Source of the DNA: CAYMPH01 sp964392365
GTDB lineage: Bacteria; Spirochaetota; UBA4802; UBA5550
Direction: 5' to 3'
Assembly (NCBI GenBank): GCA_964392365.1
Contig: CAYMPH010000009.1
Coordinates: 1 to 64,000 of the forward strand
Length of the DNA: 64,000 nt
The position numbers and the translations under genes were made by a program. The notes below the pieces were generated by a model. The model saw only the letters and a list, made by a program, of their open reading frames with translations. It was not told the DNA's origin and did no database searches. This document shows, piece after piece, positions 1 to 8,889 of the stretch (position 1 is the first letter of the stretch; every line of letters starts with the position of its first letter).

Positions 1-1
1 T

Positions 2-2572
2 CTTGAAACAGGACTCTCGAGCGATCCTGCCATGAACAGAATCTGTTCTTTTCTGGATAAATTCAAACTCGTTTCAAATTCCGATGCGCATTCACCTGAA
101 AAGCTAGGCCGGGAAGCAAATATATTCGATTCAGAATTAAGCTATGATGGAATTTACAATTCTCTGAAAGGTGAAAAAGGATTCCTCGGTACTATAGAAT
201 TTTTCCCGCAAGAGGGAAAATATCATTACGACGGTCACAGAAATTGCGGTAAAAATGGAATTAAATTCAATCCGCTTGAAACGTTAAACCATAATTCGAT
301 CTGTCCTGTATGCGGTAAGGAAGTTACAAAAGGGGTCATGTATCGTGTTGCTGAACTTGCTGATAGAGAACTACCTCCTGAATATCCAGGCAGCGATTTT
401 AAATCTATAACCCAGCTTCCGAATATTATTGCAGAGATCATGGATAAAAAAAGCTCTTCATCAAAATCTGTTAAAAGTGAATACTTCAGACTTATAAATT
501 CAATTGGTTCTGAATTTTATATTTTAACTGAAGCACCGATCGGTGAGATTAAGGAAAATGGCGGGGAAATTCTATCTGAAGCAGTCAGAAGACTCAGAGC
601 AGGTGAAGTTATAATTGATGACGGATATGATGGTGAATTCGGCAGAATCAAACTTTTCAATGAAGGAGAAACTAAAACCTTTATCGCAGGCGCTCTGTTC
701 ACTTCAGATAAAAATTCAGCTTCAAATTCAAGTAAAATTAAAAGCATCGAGTTTGATGTTGATAGTTTCAAAAGCCTTTATAAAAAAATCAATCCGGTTG
801 AAGCTAAAAATAATATAAGAGCGGAAAAACATAAGCTTAAACTGAATTCCAATCAGGAAAAAGCAGTTTCGCACAAGAACGGTGTATGCATTGTTATAGC
901 AGGTCCAGGCTCAGGTAAAACAAGAATTCTGACAGAACGAATTATCCGCCTGATAAACAATGGAACAGCGCCAGAAAATATTCTCGCTTTGACTTTTTCA
1001 AACAAAGCTGCAGATGAAATTAAAAAAAGGCTTATTTCGACTACGCTCAATGACCGTGCAGAAAGTGACAATACCGGAGATAAAGTAATTTCTTCCACAT
1101 TCCATTCTTTTGGAATGAAATTACTTGAGCAGTATTTTGAAAAAGCAGGACTCAAACAGAATTTCTACATTGCGGATAAAGATGAGTGCCTTGAAATAAT
1201 AACGCAGATTACAGGCGAAAAAAAATCAATACGCGAGTTTAAAATTATTGAATCTATTAAAAATGGAACATCGATCCCTTCTGATTCAAAAATTTTCAAG
1301 AAATATAATGATGAGTTAAATAAAAGAAATTCAATCGATATTTCTGATCTTGTCTACATTCCGAAAAACATACTAACCTGTAATCCTGAAATCAGAAAAG
1401 AAATTTCTGATAAATATAAATATATCCTTGTTGATGAATTCCAGGATATAAATTCCGTGCAGTATGATTTCATTAAACTGATCTGTTCAGGTGAAAATCC
1501 GAATCTTTTTGTAATTGGAGATCCTGATCAGTCAATTTATGGATTCAGGGGATCAAGTCCGGATTATATCAGGCTGATACAGGAAGACTATCCGGAATCA
1601 ATTCTTATCGGAATGGACATTTCCTACAGATCACCGGGTACAATTTTAAAAGCAGCCCGAAATATTTTAATGAAAAAAAATCCGATGACAGGGGAAAACA
1701 GGGATATTGAATTTCTGATTCAGGAAAATGAAACTGATAAAAGTGAAGCGGACTGGATTGCTTCCCTGATTGAAAAAATGACCGGCGGAGTGCGTTCCTT
1801 TTCAATGGATAGCGGCATAGCAGACGGCAATTCCGGTGATTATGGTTTTTCAGATTTTGCTGTTTTATGCAGAAGTTCTTTTATGTTTGATTTATTCAGG
1901 GAATCATTTTCAAATCACGGTATTCCTGTTGAAATTGTTGAAACCGTAAGTGAAATTAATTCCGAACCCGCAATATCAATAATCAGACTTATTAAGAGAT
2001 ATTTTTATAACAGGCATATACATTCTGAATTTCTTGAAATTTCAAATGATACAATTCGGATGATCGATAATTTAGATTCAATAGTAGATGTTGTAAAAAA
2101 TATTTCAATTTCAAATAAAATCGATGAAAAAGATATTTCAAAATTACTGAATCTTGCAAAAAATTGCAGTAACAGCTATGAAGAATTTTTCAGAAAAATC
2201 AATACAAGAGAAGGCATTGATGACTTTGATGAACGCGCAGAAGCAGTAACACTTATGACAATCCATGCGTCAAAAGGTCTTGAGTTCGAAAATGTTTTTA
2301 TTCCGGGATGCGAAGATAATATTATTCCTTTCGGATTATTCGGCAAGCTGGATGAAGTAAAGTTTTCTGAAGAGGAAAGACTTCTCTATGTGGGCATAAC
2401 AAGAAGCAGGCAGAATCTTTATCTTTCCTGGTCACATAAAAGAAATTATAACGGTAAAATTTTCGATCAGAAAAAAAGCCGGCTTTTAGATAGAATTGAA
2501 AAAGAGCTGGCTGTAGAGTCAAAAAGAGAAAGAAAGCCTGGAGATCCTTCGCGTCAGCTTGATCTTTTTTGA
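2..2572 (+). CDS. Endonuclease Q-like PHP domain / UvrD helicase fusion (5' truncated)
   Basis: The reading frame is open from the left window edge, and the residues before the first ATG at 32 (ETGLSSDPA) belong to the same PHP-type domain, so the true start lies upstream. The N-terminal part has the PHP/EndoQ signature SNSDAHSPEKLG and a zinc-binding segment (HRNCG, then CPVCGKE, about residues 70-95 from the ATG). EndoQ-type nucleases nick DNA at deaminated or damaged bases. The rest is a superfamily 1A helicase: Walker A AGPGSGKT (about 290), DEFQD (about 469), GDPDQSIYGFRG (about 497), TIHASKGLEFE (about 743) and YVGITRSR (about 788). The protein ends in QLDLF, matching the sliding-clamp-binding pentapeptide. 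Probably a DNA repair enzyme coupling nicking to unwinding. Fusion and domains are read directly; the substrate is inferred. Confidence 0.9.
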   Translation, partial: LETGLSSDPAMNRICSFLDKFKLVSNSDAHSPEKLGREANIFDSELSYDGIYNSLKGEKGFLGTIEFFPQEGKYHYDGHRNCGKNGIKFNPLETLNHNSICPVCGKEVTKGVMYRVAELADRELPPEYPGSDFKSITQLPNIIAEIMDKKSSSSKSVKSEYFRLINSIGSEFYILTEAPIGEIKENGGEILSEAVRRLRAGEVIIDDGYDGEFGRIKLFNEGETKTFIAGALFTSDKNSASNSSKIKSIEFDVDSFKSLYKKINPVEAKNNIRAEKHKLKLNSNQEKAVSHKNGVCIVIAGPGSGKTRILTERIIRLINNGTAPENILALTFSNKAADEIKKRLISTTLNDRAESDNTGDKVISSTFHSFGMKLLEQYFEKAGLKQNFYIADKDECLEIITQITGEKKSIREFKIIESIKNGTSIPSDSKIFKKYNDELNKRNSIDISDLVYIPKNILTCNPEIRKEISDKYKYILVDEFQDINSVQYDFIKLICSGENPNLFVIGDPDQSIYGFRGSSPDYIRLIQEDYPESILIGMDISYRSPGTILKAARNILMKKNPMTGENRDIEFLIQENETDKSEADWIASLIEKMTGGVRSFSMDSGIADGNSGDYGFSDFAVLCRSSFMFDLFRESFSNHGIPVEIVETVSEINSEPAISIIRLIKRYFYNRHIHSEFLEISNDTIRMIDNLDSIVDVVKNISISNKIDEKDISKLLNLAKNCSNSYEEFFRKINTREGIDDFDERAEAVTLMTIHASKGLEFENVFIPGCEDNIIPFGLFGKLDEVKFSEEERLLYVGITRSRQNLYLSWSHKRNYNGKIFDQKKSRLLDRIEKELAVESKRERKPGDPSRQLDLF

Positions 2573-2619
2573 AAATGGTACTGATCCGGTTAAAATAAAC
2601 TACTTTGAAATCTAACAAT

Positions 2620-2772
2620 GGAACACGGATGACACGGATTTTTATGATTAACACGGATAAAGATTAATTATTTTTCTTTTTCTAATATATAAAAAGTTAA
2701 CAATAATAAAACAATTTTTTAAAAAAATTAATAAAATCAAAAAAATCCGTTACATCCGTATCATCCGTGTTC
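2620..2772. repeat. Inverted pair of short ACGGAT-type repeats
   Basis: The left arm (2620-2658) reads as three spaced copies of ACACGGAT. The right arm (2741-2772) carries the same word in inverse orientation (ATCCGT, three copies). Over the outer 19 bases the arms match except at one position (GAACACGGATGACACGGAT against GAACACGGATGATACGGAT). Short spaced repeats of this kind occur between genes in many environmental bacteria; their function is not known to me. No transposase is nearby. Confidence 0.75.
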
Positions 2773-2820
2773 TATCTTTTCATTATTCTTGGCAGTTTAT
2801 TAACAATTATGCTATAATTC

Positions 2821-2849
2821 TTGACACGCGCTTGTGTTTTTTTTAGAAT
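2821..2849 (+). promoter_or_regulatory. Sigma70-type promoter for the peptide ABC importer
   Basis: TTGACA at 2821-2826 and TAGAAT at 2844-2849 are separated by exactly 17 bases, 36 bases upstream of the ATG at 2886. This is the best vegetative promoter match in the window. Confidence 0.7.
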
Positions 2850-2885
2850 GAATTGTTGAAATGACAAAGAAGGACTAATTTTTTA

Positions 2886-4493
2886 ATGATAAAAATCAAT
2901 TACAGCCTATATAAAATTTTTTATTCATTATTTTTTATATCAGCTATATTATCTGTTACCTCCTGCGGAAACGCTGTTTCTGAAACCAGGACTGATACAG
3001 TTTACATGCATCTTTCCTCCGAGCCCGGGAATCTTAATCCTATAATTTCAACTGACGCATACGAATCAATGATAAATAAAAATATCTACGAATCTCTTAT
3101 TGAAAGAGATATAGATACGCTTGAACTGAAGCCGCTGCTTGCACAGAGATGGGAAATTTCACCGGATAAGCTCACATACAGATTTTATTTGAAAAAAGGA
3201 ATTCTCTTCAGCGATGGAGTTGAGATGACTGCTGATGATGTTATCTATTCCTATAATACTATAAAAGACCCGAAAGTTGCGTCAGCATCTCTTAAGGTAT
3301 ATTTTATGGATATTGTCAGCGCAACAAAATTAGATAAATACACTGTGGAGTTTAAATACAACAAGCTTTTTTATCAGGCTCTTGAAATCTGCGGGACAAT
3401 TACTGTAATACCGAAACATATATTTAATGACGGAACTGATTTCAACACACATAAAAACAACAGATTCCCGGTAGGCACCGGACCATATAAGCTTGAAAAA
3501 TGGGAAACCGGGAAAAGAGTAACTTTAACTGTAAATGATAAAAACAGGGATAAACCTCCGGTAATTAAAAAAATTGTATATAGCATAATATCTGAAGTTA
3601 ATGTTGCTCTTCAGATGCTCAAAAAAGGCGAGCTCGATGTAATGTCAGTAAGACCGATTCAGTGGGTCAGGCAGACAAATTCAGAAAAATTTTTAAAGCA
3701 TAACTACAAACTTACATATTACCTGCCGTATTTTAATTATATCGGATGGAATGCCAGAAGGGATTTTTTCAGCGACAAAAGGGTTCGTCTTGCAATGACT
3801 CATTTTATAAACAGAGAGGCCATTCTCGATAAACTGCTTTTTGGTCTAGGCAAAGAGGTTACCGGAAGTTTTTACATTTTCAGTAAAGCTTATAATGATA
3901 AAATAAAACCCTGGCCGTATGATCCCGCAAGAGGAAGGGCGCTGCTTGCAGAAGCTGGATGGAAAGACACGGACGGCGACGGTATTCTTGATAAAAACGG
4001 TAAAAAATTCCGTTTTACCTTCACTATTGCATCAACAAATAAATTTGCTGAACGTCTTGCTACAATTCTGAAAGAAGATCTTTCGAAAAATGGAATTGAG
4101 ATGGATATTAACAGATATGAATGGGCAGTTTTTGTTGATAAGCTTCACAAGAGGGATTTTGATGCAGTTACAGTCGGATGGAGTCTCGGCTACAGCGGAG
4201 ACCCATATCAGCTCTGGCATTCTTCACAGACCGAGAATGGCTCAAATTTCTGCTATTTCAAAAATGCTGAAGCAGACGATATTATTATTAAGTCAAGAAT
4301 GGAATTTGATGAAGACAAAAGAAATATTATGTATAGAAGATTCCACGAAATTCTTCATGATGAGCAGCCGTATACTTTTCTTTTCTGTACTCCGGCTCTA
4401 TCAGTTGTCAGCAGAAGATTTGAAAATGTAAAGGTTCATATTATGGGGCTTGACTACAGGGAATGGACAATCAATGAAAAAATATCTGATTAA
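2886..4493 (+). CDS. ABC transporter substrate-binding lipoprotein (SBP_bac_5, peptide/nickel type)
   Basis: The product (535 aa) is the extracytoplasmic binding component of an oligopeptide/dipeptide/nickel-type importer. It starts with a lipoprotein signal whose cysteine is residue 27 (VTSC). The relaxed lipobox resembles those of spirochaetes. Family 5 hallmarks include SSEPGNLNPI near residue 45, the block around FSDGVEMTADDVIYSY, FPVGTGPYKLEKW, and DTDGDGILDKNGK, a common surface loop in this family rather than a true EF-hand. Length is normal. It begins the operon and overlaps the next gene. Ligand specificity cannot be read from the sequence; peptides are the usual ligand. Confidence 0.92.
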   Translation: MIKINYSLYKIFYSLFFISAILSVTSCGNAVSETRTDTVYMHLSSEPGNLNPIISTDAYESMINKNIYESLIERDIDTLELKPLLAQRWEISPDKLTYRFYLKKGILFSDGVEMTADDVIYSYNTIKDPKVASASLKVYFMDIVSATKLDKYTVEFKYNKLFYQALEICGTITVIPKHIFNDGTDFNTHKNNRFPVGTGPYKLEKWETGKRVTLTVNDKNRDKPPVIKKIVYSIISEVNVALQMLKKGELDVMSVRPIQWVRQTNSEKFLKHNYKLTYYLPYFNYIGWNARRDFFSDKRVRLAMTHFINREAILDKLLFGLGKEVTGSFYIFSKAYNDKIKPWPYDPARGRALLAEAGWKDTDGDGILDKNGKKFRFTFTIASTNKFAERLATILKEDLSKNGIEMDINRYEWAVFVDKLHKRDFDAVTVGWSLGYSGDPYQLWHSSQTENGSNFCYFKNAEADDIIIKSRMEFDEDKRNIMYRRFHEILHDEQPYTFLFCTPALSVVSRRFENVKVHIMGLDYREWTINEKISD

Positions 4494-5475
4494 AAGAATT
4501 CTCCTTGTAATACCTACTTTTTTAGGGATTACACTTGTCACCTATGCAATGATTAGGCTTGCTCCAGGAGATTTTACAACACTTAAGCTCGACATGCAGG
4601 GAGCATTAAAAACCGGAACTGTAGGAACAGAAATCATTGATCAGGAAAAAAAGCTCTATGGCCTGGACAAACCGATAATTATCGGGTACTTTGACTGGAT
4701 GAAAAAATTCATGATTCTCGATCTCGGAACTTCGCGCAAGGACGGAAGACCTGTTTCATCGAGAATTGCAGAAGCTTTACCGATTACACTTTTACTGAAT
4801 TTTATAACCCTGGTTATAGTATATATTATATCTGTTCCGCTTGGAATAATATCAGCGGTTAAAAAGAATTCCTTCTTCGACAGAAGTACAAGCTTACTGC
4901 TATTTATTTTATATTCTCTTCCATCATTCTGGATTGCGTTACTTCTTCTGATCTTTTTCAGCGGCGGGGAATTCCTGAACATGTTTCCGCTCGGAGGATT
5001 CATTTCTGATTACGCTGAAAATGCGCCTTTTTTTCAGAAAGCCGGAAATATTACATGGCATCTTGTTCTTCCGGTAATTACATTAACATATGGAAGCTTT
5101 GCTTTTCTATCCAGATATGCACGGGCAAATATGCTTGAAGTAATAAACCAGCAGTACATTACAACTGCCAGGGCAAAAGGTCTTTCTGAAAACAGGGTAA
5201 TTTTTATTCACGCTTTCAGAAATTCAATGGTACCTCTTGTAACTTTAATGGCATCGCTTCTTCCGGGACTTCTTGGAGGAAGCGTTATTGTAGAATCAAT
5301 TTTTTCCATTCCCGGAATGGGAATGCTCGCTTTTGAAGCGATTCTATCGAGGGACATACCTGTTATAATGGCAATTTCATCAATTTCGGCATTGCTTACT
5401 TTAGCAGGAATACTTTCATCGGATCTTGCCTATGCTCTTGTTGATCCGAGAATAAGACTGGATACAAAAGCATGA
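4474..5475 (+). CDS. ABC transporter permease, DppB/OppB family
   Basis: First inner-membrane permease of the importer (333 aa). I chose the ATG at 4474 because the product then begins MKKYLIKRILLVIPTFLGIT, the usual DppB/OppB N-terminus with the first membrane helix; an in-frame ATG at 4450 would add eight atypical residues. The gene lies 20 bases inside the end of the binding-protein gene. The BPD_transp_1 domain spans about residues 95-325, with the EAA-type loop at about residues 220-245 (TARAKGLSENRVIFIHAFRN). Typical six-helix permease that pairs with the next gene. Confidence 0.92.
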   Translation: MKKYLIKRILLVIPTFLGITLVTYAMIRLAPGDFTTLKLDMQGALKTGTVGTEIIDQEKKLYGLDKPIIIGYFDWMKKFMILDLGTSRKDGRPVSSRIAEALPITLLLNFITLVIVYIISVPLGIISAVKKNSFFDRSTSLLLFILYSLPSFWIALLLLIFFSGGEFLNMFPLGGFISDYAENAPFFQKAGNITWHLVLPVITLTYGSFAFLSRYARANMLEVINQQYITTARAKGLSENRVIFIHAFRNSMVPLVTLMASLLPGLLGGSVIVESIFSIPGMGMLAFEAILSRDIPVIMAISSISALLTLAGILSSDLAYALVDPRIRLDTKA

Positions 5476-6455
5476 GCCTTTCATATAAACAGCGAGTATG
5501 GCAGAATTTCAGGCAGAGCGGGTTGTCAATGGCAGCTCTTACTGTTGTTGTTCTGCTGTTTGTTATTGCAATAACTGCTCCGCTGATATCGAACAGCAAA
5601 CCTTATATATTTGTTGATGAAACTTCCGGTAAAATTTATCTGCCTATGATTTTCAGCAACAGCGATCTTGCAAACAAAGATCTGCGGCTCGAAAAATACA
5701 AAGGATTTAAAATATTTCCTCCAGTAAAATACAGCTACTCTGAATACGATCTTAACTCGATAGTCGCACCTCCATCGAAAGCCCATATACTCGGAACTGA
5801 CGAACAGGGCAGGGACTTAGCCGCAAGAATGATACACGGCACTACAGTTTCAATATTTGTAGGGTTTATTGCAGTATTTATATATTTTTCAATTGGAATA
5901 ATAATTGGCGCTATAGCCGGTTATTATGGCGGAATTGCAGATCTTATAATATCACGTTTTATTGAAATTGTAATATGTTTTCCTTCTTTTTTTCTGATAT
6001 TAACAATTCTCGCATTGTGGGGGCCAAGCCTTATCAGCGTAATGATTGTTATAGGCATAACAGGCTGGACCGGAATTGCAAGGATTGTCCGTGGAGAATT
6101 CCTGAAAATCCGCGAACTGGATTTTGTAAAAGCATCCAGGGCTGTAGGCGCAAAAGATTACTGGATTATATTAAAACATATTCTTCCTAATGCGCTGCCT
6201 CCGGTTCTTGTTTCAGCTACTTTTGGGATAGCATCAACAATTCTGGTTGAATCATCATTAAGCTTTCTCGGTTTTGGCGTACAGCCACCTACACCGAGCT
6301 GGGGCGACATTCTTTCCCAATCAAGAGACTTTATGGATTTTGCCTGGTGGCTTACTCTATTTCCCGGACTTGCGATATTCATTACCATAACAGCATATAA
6401 TATTCTCGGAGAAGGTTTACAGGATGCATTGGATCCTAAATCATCCGGAAAATAG
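5472..6455 (+). CDS. ABC transporter permease, DppC/OppC family
   Basis: Second permease (327 aa), starting in an ATGA overlap with the upstream stop. It has an N-terminal helix (about residues 20-40), a periplasmic loop, and a five-helix BPD_transp_1 core with GTDEQGRDLAARMIHGT near residue 115 and the EAA loop VKASRAVGAKDYWIILKHIL. Strongly typical of DppC/OppC. No gene for the DppD/DppF ATPases follows; they must be encoded elsewhere or shared with another system. Confidence 0.92.
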   Translation: MSLSYKQRVWQNFRQSGLSMAALTVVVLLFVIAITAPLISNSKPYIFVDETSGKIYLPMIFSNSDLANKDLRLEKYKGFKIFPPVKYSYSEYDLNSIVAPPSKAHILGTDEQGRDLAARMIHGTTVSIFVGFIAVFIYFSIGIIIGAIAGYYGGIADLIISRFIEIVICFPSFFLILTILALWGPSLISVMIVIGITGWTGIARIVRGEFLKIRELDFVKASRAVGAKDYWIILKHILPNALPPVLVSATFGIASTILVESSLSFLGFGVQPPTPSWGDILSQSRDFMDFAWWLTLFPGLAIFITITAYNILGEGLQDALDPKSSGK

Positions 6456-6458
6456 AAT

Positions 6459-7565
6459 ATGATGAAACAGCACGTTCAAAAAATAATAAAAAATTCGCTG
6501 TTAAGGTTAAATGAAGAAAATGAATTAAAAAGAATCACTCTGTGTAATATCCTGCATATCAATATTGATGTTTTAATAAATCAGTCTTCAATCTGGTTTA
6601 AAGATGAAGTACCATCAGACTATAAAAGCGTACTGCATTCTCTTCTTACTCTTGCAACAACACTTTTTGATGAAAAATCTGACATTAGTGAAATAGTTTA
6701 TAATCGCGAGTATATAGAAATTGATGCGGTTCCTATGATAAAACGTATTGTAAAAGAGTTTGAAACTATGTTTTTAACAAGCTCAATAAATATAAATACT
6801 GTTTCAGAGGAATGCATAATTGTAATTGATCAGAAAATTTTTACTGATTCACTTCATCATCTTTTTCTATCAATCTATCCTTTCATGAATGAAAAATCAT
6901 CATGCTCTATTTCTATAAACAAAGATTCCTCTAATATTACAATAGAGATAAAGTTTTATAATCTTATTGACTCATTTCCCGGAATAAATAAAATTCAGAA
7001 AGTTTATTTTACTTATTATGAAGGATTAAATTACAATGTGGGAATAGGCCTCAGCACCCCGATAAACAGCCTTAGAGAATTAGGCGGAATTATAAATGTT
7101 AGAAATTTTACAAGCGGGAACAATCTTATAATCAATATATCATTTCCTTCAATTGAATTTTTAAATACTATAGATGAGATCAGATCTTCTGAAATATTAA
7201 TTGAGAAACGCAAGCCCAAACATGGGAATATCCTTATAACAGTTAAAGATATTTTTCTTGAAATCGTTTTAAAGGAAATGCTGCACGATATCGGTTATAT
7301 CACAAGAAAAATTGAATTCAATGAGCTTGAAAGCTTTGAAAACCATGATAGATATAAATGTATAATAATTGACTTTGCCTGCATAAGGGATAACCTTATA
7401 AAAGATTCAATTTTTAAATCCTATGCAGAATTATTTAAAAAAACAATTATAATTTTTGACGAAAATGAATATAAAGCCCATTCAGCCGAATATTCAAATG
7501 AATTTATTACACTGAAAAAACCTGTTGAAATTGAAGAAATTATCAATCAGATCGAGGGAGTATAA
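6459..7565 (+). CDS. Degenerate histidine-kinase-like ATPase plus receiver-like protein
   Basis: 368 aa, no membrane segment. Residues about 100-235 look like the HATPase_c fold of sensor kinases: a GIGLS motif followed by LRELGGIINVRN and a final strand resembling the G2 region. The asparagine-rich N box and the DxGxG (G1) motif are not recognisable, and I find no H-box with a phosphorylatable histidine. Residues about 255-368 resemble a receiver domain, with a possible acceptor Asp in CIIIDFACI and a terminal LKKPVEIEEI that fits the conserved-lysine region; the usual acidic pair of strand 1 is reduced. It lies 3 bases after the permease gene in the same operon. It is probably a non-catalytic signalling scaffold. 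The fold assignment is inference. Confidence 0.6.
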   Translation: MMKQHVQKIIKNSLLRLNEENELKRITLCNILHINIDVLINQSSIWFKDEVPSDYKSVLHSLLTLATTLFDEKSDISEIVYNREYIEIDAVPMIKRIVKEFETMFLTSSININTVSEECIIVIDQKIFTDSLHHLFLSIYPFMNEKSSCSISINKDSSNITIEIKFYNLIDSFPGINKIQKVYFTYYEGLNYNVGIGLSTPINSLRELGGIINVRNFTSGNNLIINISFPSIEFLNTIDEIRSSEILIEKRKPKHGNILITVKDIFLEIVLKEMLHDIGYITRKIEFNELESFENHDRYKCIIIDFACIRDNLIKDSIFKSYAELFKKTIIIFDENEYKAHSAEYSNEFITLKKPVEIEEIINQIEGV

Positions 7566-7569
7566 TAAA

Positions 7570-8736
7570 ATGAAAATAAAATTTCTATCAGTAATATTTC
7601 TTTTAGCATTCATTACCCCCCAGGTTTATCCGGATAAATATCAGATCAAAGGATATATTGAATCTCTGAGAAAAAATTCTTCTGCAAGTCTTCTATTCAA
7701 AAAGAAACCTGAAAGTTTAAAATACATAATTATATATGAAAATACTATTATCGGTACAGCAGAGATTCTAAGCACTGTTCCAATAGAAATGAATAACTGG
7801 AAATTCAGAGCTTCATCTGAAATTTCACTGTACAATCAGGCTGATATTTCAAAAATCAAGGCTGGAAATGAAATTGTTTTATCGATTCAATCTTCAGAAA
7901 AATTTGTTTCTCCTGATCCTTTTAAAATCAAAAACAACTCCTACAAAAAAAAGATTATCACTAAATCAGATTCAAGAGAAATGATTTTAGTTCCGGAAGG
8001 GAAATTCATTCTTGGCTCTAATAATGGAGATCCGGATGAAAAACCGGCTAAAACAGTTTTTGTTCCGGCGTTTTATCTTGATAAACTTGAAGTATCAAAT
8101 TATAATTATAAAATATATATAGATAAAACAAATTCACCTCCGCCTCAATCCTGGGAGAATGGTATTTACGATGAATCAATAAAAGATCTGCCTGTTCTGG
8201 TTACTTTTCATGAAGCAGTTGCATATTCGAAATGGGCAGGAAAACGGCTCCCGACTGAACAGGAATGGGAAAAAGCTGCGAAGGGAACAGGAGGTATAGA
8301 TGAAGACACTGACGAAAATTTATACCCCTGGGAAGGAAAATTTAATCCTGAAAAAGCAAACTGTTCAGAATTCTGGGCTAAAGAGGAAACAGGCCGTTTT
8401 ATTAAAGAAAAATTCTCAAAAACAATACCCGGACTTTTTCCTGTATATTCTTTTCAGGACGTGAATTCCCCTTATGGACATTTAAATTTAGCCGGAAATG
8501 CATCTGAATGGACATCCAGCTGGTATCTGCCTTACTCGGGCAATAAAACCAATGATAGAAAATTCGGTAAACAGTATAAAGTTATCAGAGGAGGTAATTT
8601 CACTTCTGACAGACTGAAAATACGGGTTACAAATAGAGAAATCGGAGGTACTCCAAATCTTTATAAAGATAACAGCGCGGGTTTCAGATGTGCAAAGGAT
8701 GCTTTTTCGCAGGACCGCGATAAAGAGACACCATAA
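7570..8736 (+). CDS. Secreted SUMF1/FGE-sulfatase domain protein
   Basis: 388 aa. The start at 7570 is chosen because it follows GAGGGAG at proper spacing and gives a signal peptide (MKIKFLSVIFLLAFITPQV). Residues about 150-385 form a formylglycine-generating-enzyme-like domain: MILVPEGKFILGS, FYLDKLEVSNYNY, KRLPTEQEWEKAAKG, LNLAGNASEWTSSWY, VIRGGNF and a final GFRCAKD. The paired catalytic cysteines of true FGE, which lie between the RGG and GFRC motifs, are absent, so sulfatase activation is unlikely. Such domains often serve as binding or structural modules in secreted bacterial proteins. The N-terminal 130 residues resemble nothing I recognise. It ends the operon. Confidence 0.85.
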   Translation: MKIKFLSVIFLLAFITPQVYPDKYQIKGYIESLRKNSSASLLFKKKPESLKYIIIYENTIIGTAEILSTVPIEMNNWKFRASSEISLYNQADISKIKAGNEIVLSIQSSEKFVSPDPFKIKNNSYKKKIITKSDSREMILVPEGKFILGSNNGDPDEKPAKTVFVPAFYLDKLEVSNYNYKIYIDKTNSPPPQSWENGIYDESIKDLPVLVTFHEAVAYSKWAGKRLPTEQEWEKAAKGTGGIDEDTDENLYPWEGKFNPEKANCSEFWAKEETGRFIKEKFSKTIPGLFPVYSFQDVNSPYGHLNLAGNASEWTSSWYLPYSGNKTNDRKFGKQYKVIRGGNFTSDRLKIRVTNREIGGTPNLYKDNSAGFRCAKDAFSQDRDKETP

Positions 8737-8761
8737 TTTAATTTAATACCAAGTCTCCTTT
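8722..8761 (+). terminator. Weak candidate terminator after the SUMF1 gene
   Basis: An AAAGAGAC arm, overlapping the end of the coding region, can pair with GTCTCCTTT 24 bases further on, with one bulged base. The downstream run of T is poor, so this is only a candidate. Confidence 0.25.
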
Positions 8762-8793
8762 ATTCTGGTTATAAAAAATAAAATATTTTCTTT

Positions 8794-8821
8794 TTGACAT
8801 AATTAAGCCCAGGATGATAAA
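8794..8821 (+). promoter_or_regulatory. Candidate sigma70 promoter for the PP2C phosphatase operon
   Basis: TTGACA at 8794-8799 is followed after 16 bases by GATAAA (8816-8821), 69 bases before the ATG at 8890. The -35 element is perfect and the -10 element mediocre. Confidence 0.4.
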
Positions 8822-8889
8822 AAGAAACAAATTGATTCAATTTTAAGCTTATCAGGTATTTAATTAAACTTAAAAAAACAGGAATATCT

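Larger units (their letters stand above)
2573..2885. other. Intergenic region with inverted ACGGAT repeats and a promoter
   Basis: This 313-base gap contains no convincing gene. Its left part holds two inverted blocks of ACGGAT-type repeats separated by an AT-rich spacer. Its right end holds a strong sigma70-type promoter for the downstream ABC importer. The large inverted repeat could also end transcription of the helicase gene, but the roughly 80-base spacer makes it a poor intrinsic terminator. Confidence 0.7.

Noticed and set aside
2322..2654. 110-codon open frame on the minus strand next to the repeat region
   Set aside because: Most of it is antisense to the conserved C-terminal helicase motifs; its start lies in the ACGGAT repeat.
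2620..2772. CRISPR array
   Set aside because: Repeats are only 6-8 bases, inverted and too close together; no cas genes are present.
3960..4005. DTDGDGILDKNG segment as a calcium-binding EF-hand
   Set aside because: This loop is common in family 5 substrate-binding proteins and lacks the flanking helices of an EF-hand.
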